A DNA stretch of 64,000 bases, from contig NZ_QGHD01000005.1 in NCBI RefSeq assembly GCF_003148885.1, forward strand, positions 1-64,000. Reading direction: 5' to 3'. Below, piece after piece: positions 60,270 through 64,000 of this stretch; position 1 is the stretch's first letter, and the number at the start of each line of letters is the position of its first letter. The notes beneath the pieces were generated by a model, which saw only the letters and a list, made by a program, of their open reading frames with translations, was not told where the DNA came from and ran no database searches. The translations under genes and the position numbers were made by a program. Origin of the DNA: Hallerella porci (GTDB lineage: Bacteria; Fibrobacterota; Fibrobacteria; Fibrobacterales; Fibrobacteraceae).

Positions 60270-63047
60270 ATGGATTCTGTTTTAAAACAAGCGTTTTTCG
60301 CTTTGACAATTTTTAGTTTTTGCGCGGTTTCTGTGTATGCAACTTCGGTTGCAGTGCACGATCCGTCGGTCGTTTTAGTTTATAAAGATGCTGCGGGAAA
60401 TTCTTATCCAGAACAAGATGCAAAAAATTCGCGTACGAAGTTCTATTACATTTTTGGAACGCAAATGGGAGCTGCGTATTCAAAAGATTTAATCGACTGG
60501 ACTGAATTTAAACCGACCTTTACTGTAAACGGAAAACTTTCTACCGATTACGCTCAAATTTTAAGTGTGGCTGCCAAGTGGTCAAAACATAATACTTCAG
60601 ATGATGTGCTTGGAAATTATTGGGCGCCCGATATTATTTACAATAAAAATTTGAAAAAGTGGTGCCTTTATTATTCGGAAAATGGCGATGATTGGTTGTC
60701 ATCAATTGGGCTTTTAACATCGGATAAAATTGAAGGCCCTTACGAATACGCGGGCACAGTTGTCTACGGCGGTATGGACGAAAAATCTTCGGGCACAGGA
60801 AATGAAGATTATAAAAAAGTCATGGGCACTTCGACGATTGCAAGCCGCTATATGAAAAACGGTTCGTGGATTGGCGAATATGGCGTAAGCTGCATCGACC
60901 CGAATGTCTTTTACGATGAAGACGGCAATTTGTGGCTTTTGTATGGTTCATGGTCGGGCGGACTTTTTATGTTAAAGCTTGACAAAAAAACGGGCCTTCG
61001 CGATTACACGCAAACTTATGGAAAAAATGGCGAAGCCGTTTGGAGTGGAACCGCTTTGCAATCCGACCCTTACATGGGAATTCATGTGGGCGGCGGTTAT
61101 TATGTAAGCGGCGAAGGCTCTTACATTAAATACATGAAAAATCAAGAAGGCAAAGGCTATTACTTTATGTTTGTGAGCTACGGATTTTATTCTCCTGATG
61201 GCGGCTACACCATGCGCGTTTTTCGATCCGATAAAGTGACAGGCCCTTATACCGATGTTACGGGCGACCCGGCGATTTTTTCAAAATACATTTACAATTA
61301 TGGTTTGAATACCACATACGGATTTCCGATTATTCAAAGTTATCGTTGGAGTTTTTGGGATGAAAATCACGGCGAAATTGCCGATGGTCACAATTCTCTT
61401 TTAACCGATGACGACGGCAGAAATTTTGTGGTGTATCATCGTAAAATGACGAACAATACAGCGTGGCATAATGTCGAAGTGCATGAATTGGTGATGGATA
61501 AAAATGATTGGGTTGAGGCGTTGCCATTTGAGCATCGCTTAGGTTATGGCGTTTCAAAAACGGCGGTCAATTTAGAAGAAATCGCGGGGCATTATAAAAT
61601 GATTTTGCACGAACCGTTTGCGCAAAAAGATGGTTCGCGCCCGGTGAATTTGGAAAAGGATTTGTACTTAAATGCAGACGGCACTTTATCGGGAAATTAT
61701 TCGGGCACGTGGAATTATGATTTTCAAAAAGGAAAAAATTTCATTGATTTTAAAACGACTGGCGAAAATTTCACCGGCGTTTTAGCGGTGCAGCTGATGA
61801 ACGATGTCTCGAAAAAAACGACGACATTTACTGCGATGAACGCAAAAGGCGAGCGCGCTTTGTGGGGTTATAAAGTTCCCGAAACGAAAAATTTAGAAGT
61901 GAAAAATTTTGTGGGCGATAGCGTTAAAACGATTGGCGGAAAAGACATCGCTTGGAATGATTATGAAAAATTTGAAAAAGTCAATGGTGTAAAAAATTTT
62001 GCAGCCGAATTTGAATTTGAAAATAATTCGCTCGGAAATGAAAATTGGAATCATTGGATTTTAGCTTTTAAAACGAGTTCAGGTTTATGGTATCTGCGCG
62101 CCGATGCATATAGCGTGGAATCTTTTAGCGGGTCAAGTGTCGGCTATTATAAATCGTGGAATAATGATTGGGAAAAATTCAAAGCGATTTTCAAAAATGC
62201 AAAAGTGAAAATCAAAGCGGTTCGAAGCGAATCGACGATAAACGTTTTTGTTTACGCAAAGGATTCTTTGGTTTATGCAGCGTCTGCGACGAATACACCC
62301 GACAGCGATTACGAAATTTATTTAGGCGCGGATAACGCAGAACTTAAAATTTCAAAAGTTTCTATCGGCGAAAATTTAGAGCGCATTTTAGTCGGCGAAA
62401 TCGACGATGCGGGAAATTATACTTCGGCATTTAACGCAAAGGTTTCGCAAGAATTTAAGGCGCCGGCGGGGAACTTTAAAATGAATTTAAAATTCGCGAA
62501 TTACGGAAATGGCGAAGGCGCAAGCAACTGGGATAATTTCTTGATCCGTGAAAATGTAAATGGCAAAACGATGATTTTGCGCGCGGATGTTTACGCTCTC
62601 GATGCTTTAGGAAATGTGAAATTTTCAAGCGATTGGGACTGGGATAATTTCTCGGAAATTATGCGCAATGCAAATGTCGATTTATCGATTGAACGTTTGA
62701 AAGATACGATTCATTTTGCAGGAATTATTTCTGCGGAAAATGGCGACGTGTATCATTATGGCGCAATTCAAACGGGTGCATCGACCGATGAAATTTCGTT
62801 TAGTCTAAGCGTCGAAAAAAGTGCTGTAGATTTGTTCGAAGTTTCGTCTTTCAAATCGGTTGGAAAAATTATCCCCAGCGATACGACGAAAAAAGATACG
62901 TCGGAAATTGAAAAGCCCTCTTCGATTTTAGAAATTTCAAAGAATGCGCAAGCAAAAAAATCTTCGGTTTGGTTAGTGCGCAAAAATGGAAATGCCGAAG
63001 TGAAAATGAAAGGGAAAAGCTTTAGAATTAACGGAAAAAGAATGTAA
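60270..63047 (+). CDS. Secreted GH43-type glycoside hydrolase with duplicated C-terminal module
   Basis: 925 residues, likely an arabinanase/arabinosidase. ATG 60270 is preferred to upstream TTG/GTG codons because AAAGGA ends seven bases before it. Signal peptide to about 24, then the five-bladed GH43 domain: AVHDPS with the catalytic Asp near 31, NYWAPDIIYN, SCIDPNVFYDEDGNLWLLYG, GGYYVSGEGSYI and DGHNSLLTDDDGR. A beta-sandwich (about 425-540, HYKMILHEPF, LSGNYSGTW) follows, as in arabinanases. Two related modules come next (about 540-700 and 700-875), and a basic C-terminal tail. It is probably an arabinan-degrading partner of the pectate lyase. A GH43 subfamily cannot be fixed by eye. Confidence 0.87.
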   Translation: MDSVLKQAFFALTIFSFCAVSVYATSVAVHDPSVVLVYKDAAGNSYPEQDAKNSRTKFYYIFGTQMGAAYSKDLIDWTEFKPTFTVNGKLSTDYAQILSVAAKWSKHNTSDDVLGNYWAPDIIYNKNLKKWCLYYSENGDDWLSSIGLLTSDKIEGPYEYAGTVVYGGMDEKSSGTGNEDYKKVMGTSTIASRYMKNGSWIGEYGVSCIDPNVFYDEDGNLWLLYGSWSGGLFMLKLDKKTGLRDYTQTYGKNGEAVWSGTALQSDPYMGIHVGGGYYVSGEGSYIKYMKNQEGKGYYFMFVSYGFYSPDGGYTMRVFRSDKVTGPYTDVTGDPAIFSKYIYNYGLNTTYGFPIIQSYRWSFWDENHGEIADGHNSLLTDDDGRNFVVYHRKMTNNTAWHNVEVHELVMDKNDWVEALPFEHRLGYGVSKTAVNLEEIAGHYKMILHEPFAQKDGSRPVNLEKDLYLNADGTLSGNYSGTWNYDFQKGKNFIDFKTTGENFTGVLAVQLMNDVSKKTTTFTAMNAKGERALWGYKVPETKNLEVKNFVGDSVKTIGGKDIAWNDYEKFEKVNGVKNFAAEFEFENNSLGNENWNHWILAFKTSSGLWYLRADAYSVESFSGSSVGYYKSWNNDWEKFKAIFKNAKVKIKAVRSESTINVFVYAKDSLVYAASATNTPDSDYEIYLGADNAELKISKVSIGENLERILVGEIDDAGNYTSAFNAKVSQEFKAPAGNFKMNLKFANYGNGEGASNWDNFLIRENVNGKTMILRADVYALDALGNVKFSSDWDWDNFSEIMRNANVDLSIERLKDTIHFAGIISAENGDVYHYGAIQTGASTDEISFSLSVEKSAVDLFEVSSFKSVGKIIPSDTTKKDTSEIEKPSSILEISKNAQAKKSSVWLVRKNGNAEVKMKGKSFRINGKRM

Positions 63048-63060
63048 GAAATGGCGTAGC

Positions 63061-63222
63061 CGTGCAACGCTGCGGGAAGTATTCAAATTACTTTTGAATT
63101 CTTCATGTAACTCTGCACGGACAGTTCAAAAGGGTTTTGAGGTATTCATGCAACTCTGCACGGACAGTTCAAAAGGGTTTTGAGACTTCGTGCAACTCTG
63201 CATAGTCAGTTCAAAAGGAAAA
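63061..63222 (-). repeat. Four tandem 42/43-bp repeat units
   Basis: Units begin at 63061, 63104, 63147 and 63189, each with CATGCAACTCTGCA-like and TTCAAAAGGGTTTTGA-like halves. The reverse complement matches the units at 492-616 (for example GCAGAGTTGCATGAA and TCAAAACCCTTTTGAA). The two inner units are nearly identical. Confidence 0.85.
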
Positions 63223-63301
63223 TTCATTTTTATTTGCGTTAGCGACTGACGCCCGAAGGGTTCGGATTTTGCGGCACGAAGTGGCGCAAAAGCTGAACGG
63301 A

Positions 63302-63330
63302 AATTTTTGGCGCTTGTTGCGCCAAAAATT
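63302..63330. terminator. Perfect 12-base inverted repeat, possible terminator
   Basis: AATTTTTGGCGC pairs with GCGCCAAAAATT around TTGTT. More GC-rich palindromes flank it (TTTGCG/CGCAAA about 63269-63290; CCGGCGC/GCGCCGG about 63348-63364). No gene is seen between 63048 and 63413. Confidence 0.6.
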
Positions 63331-63413
63331 ATACCGCTAAGGAGCGCCGGCGCGTTGCGCCGGAACGCCCGCACAAAAATTTTTCTATTTTATTTGCGCA
63401 AAAAGAGGTACTT

Positions 63414-64000
63414 ATGAAACTACTTCCCGAAGCCCTGACTTTTGACGATGTTTTGCTCGTCCCAGGGGAATCCTCGGTCTTGCCCGCTCAGACGGAAATC
63501 AAGACTCAACTTGCACCGAATATCAAATTGAATATTCCTATTATCAGTGCCGCGATGGACACTGTGACGACGGCGCCTCTCGCCATTTCGATTGCTCTTC
63601 AAGGCGGTCTCGGCGTGATTCACAAGAATATGTCGATCGAAGCGCAAGCCGAAGAAGTGCGCAAGGTGAAGCGTTGGCAGTCGGGAATCGTTTTAAATCC
63701 CGTGACTTTGGATGCGGATCAGCCGTTAAGCGATGCGTATAAGACTCGCTTTGAAACGAAGGTGAGCGGATTTCCGATTCTTTCGAAGGGAAAACTCGTC
63801 GGGATGTTAACGAGTCGCGATTTGCGGATGATTTCGGACCGCAATGCGAAGATTAAGGATGTGATGACGAAGAATCCGATTACGGCTTCTCCGAAAATTA
63901 GCCTCGCAAAGGCAAAAGAAATTTTGAACGAAAATCGCATTGAAAAATTACCGCTCGTCGATGCAAATGGCGCTTTGAAAGGCCTTGTGACGATGACGGA
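63414..64000 (+). CDS. guaB: IMP dehydrogenase, N-terminal part (runs off window)
   Basis: Partial, the first 195 codons. MKLLPEALTFDDVLLVPGES, PIISAAMDTVTTAPLAISIA and LGVIHKNMSIEAQAEEV are the standard start of GuaB, which oxidises IMP to XMP in GMP synthesis. Two CBS domains are under way at the window end (VSGFPILSKGKLVGMLTSRD; IKDVMTKNPITASP). AAGAGG stands before the ATG. The catalytic Cys loop lies beyond the window. Confidence 0.96.
   Translation, partial: MKLLPEALTFDDVLLVPGESSVLPAQTEIKTQLAPNIKLNIPIISAAMDTVTTAPLAISIALQGGLGVIHKNMSIEAQAEEVRKVKRWQSGIVLNPVTLDADQPLSDAYKTRFETKVSGFPILSKGKLVGMLTSRDLRMISDRNAKIKDVMTKNPITASPKISLAKAKEILNENRIEKLPLVDANGALKGLVTMT

Overview
The window looks like chromosomal DNA of a Fibrobacter-type bacterium (phylum Fibrobacterota, Fibrobacter or a close relative). 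The evidence is two lipoproteins with the 'Fibrobacter succinogenes major paralogous' (FISUMP) domain, many lipoproteins and secreted enzymes with long serine-rich linkers, modular pectin and arabinan hydrolases with lineage-type C-terminal tails, and a PorV/PorQ-like barrel. Assignment to genus is inference. The base composition is moderate, and the gene set is mostly housekeeping mixed with cell-envelope genes.

Layout. 1-428: 3' end of a reverse transcriptase of the type found in diversity-generating retroelements, followed by a 42/43-bp tandem repeat and GC-rich hairpins. 0.8-6.2 kb: FKBP isomerase, M23 peptidase, a large pectate lyase and a Ser-rich lipoprotein. 6.3-9.3 kb (minus): dnaB-mlaE-mlaF. 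9.5-11 kb: a PQ-loop-like membrane protein, a FISUMP lipoprotein and an unknown protein. 11-14.5 kb (minus): aroA coupled to an unusual S13 carboxypeptidase/DUF1460 fusion. 14.5-15.8 kb: a cNMP-binding protein and an acyl-ACP thioesterase. 15.8-22.4 kb: a surface-polysaccharide operon (rfbA, rfbB, rfbC, low-molecular-weight tyrosine phosphatase, Wzc-like protein without kinase signatures, manC). 22.5-33.3 kb: lipoproteins, outer-membrane barrels, PEGA protein, OpgC-like acyltransferase, LolA and a PorV-like protein. 33.3-39.6 kb: TetR, recF, DprA-like, uvrB, gpmI. 39.7-43 kb: two related DUF4258/ribbon-helix-helix toxin-antitoxin-like pairs around a lipoprotein and a radical SAM protein. 43-47.8 kb: RRM protein, Ski2-like helicase and DASS transporter. 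47.8-48.3 kb: IS200-like remnant and tRNA-Val. 48.4-53.1 kb: nnrD, ispD, FISUMP lipoprotein, Gfo/Idh oxidoreductase, prepilin peptidase. 53.2-58.1 kb: ftsX, envC-like, holB, recJ. 58.2-60.1 kb: unknown gene, tRNA-Leu, hemG/hemY. 60.3-63 kb: GH43 enzyme. 63-63.4 kb: second copy of the 42/43-bp repeat, inverted. 63.4 kb to the end: 5' part of guaB.

Genes that plausibly work together: ftsX with the catalytically degenerate EnvC-like activator (septal cell-wall hydrolysis); mlaE with mlaF (lipid transport); the 15.8-22.4 kb operon (nucleotide-sugar supply and polysaccharide export); the pectate lyase and GH43 enzyme (pectin and arabinan use); recF, DprA-like and uvrB (DNA repair).

The most interesting signals are: a repeated TA(A/T)(A/T)TT-N6-ATG/GTG geometry at many starts that lack a Shine-Dalgarno sequence, suggesting frequent leaderless mRNAs; the dispersed 42/43-bp repeat; the retroelement fragment; the carboxypeptidase-DUF1460 fusion; the Wzc homologue without P-loop lysine or tyrosine tail; the paired toxin-antitoxin-like modules; and an attenuator-like leader before the DprA-like gene. 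No complete new defence or mobile system is visible. All calls were made by reading the sequence, without database searches.
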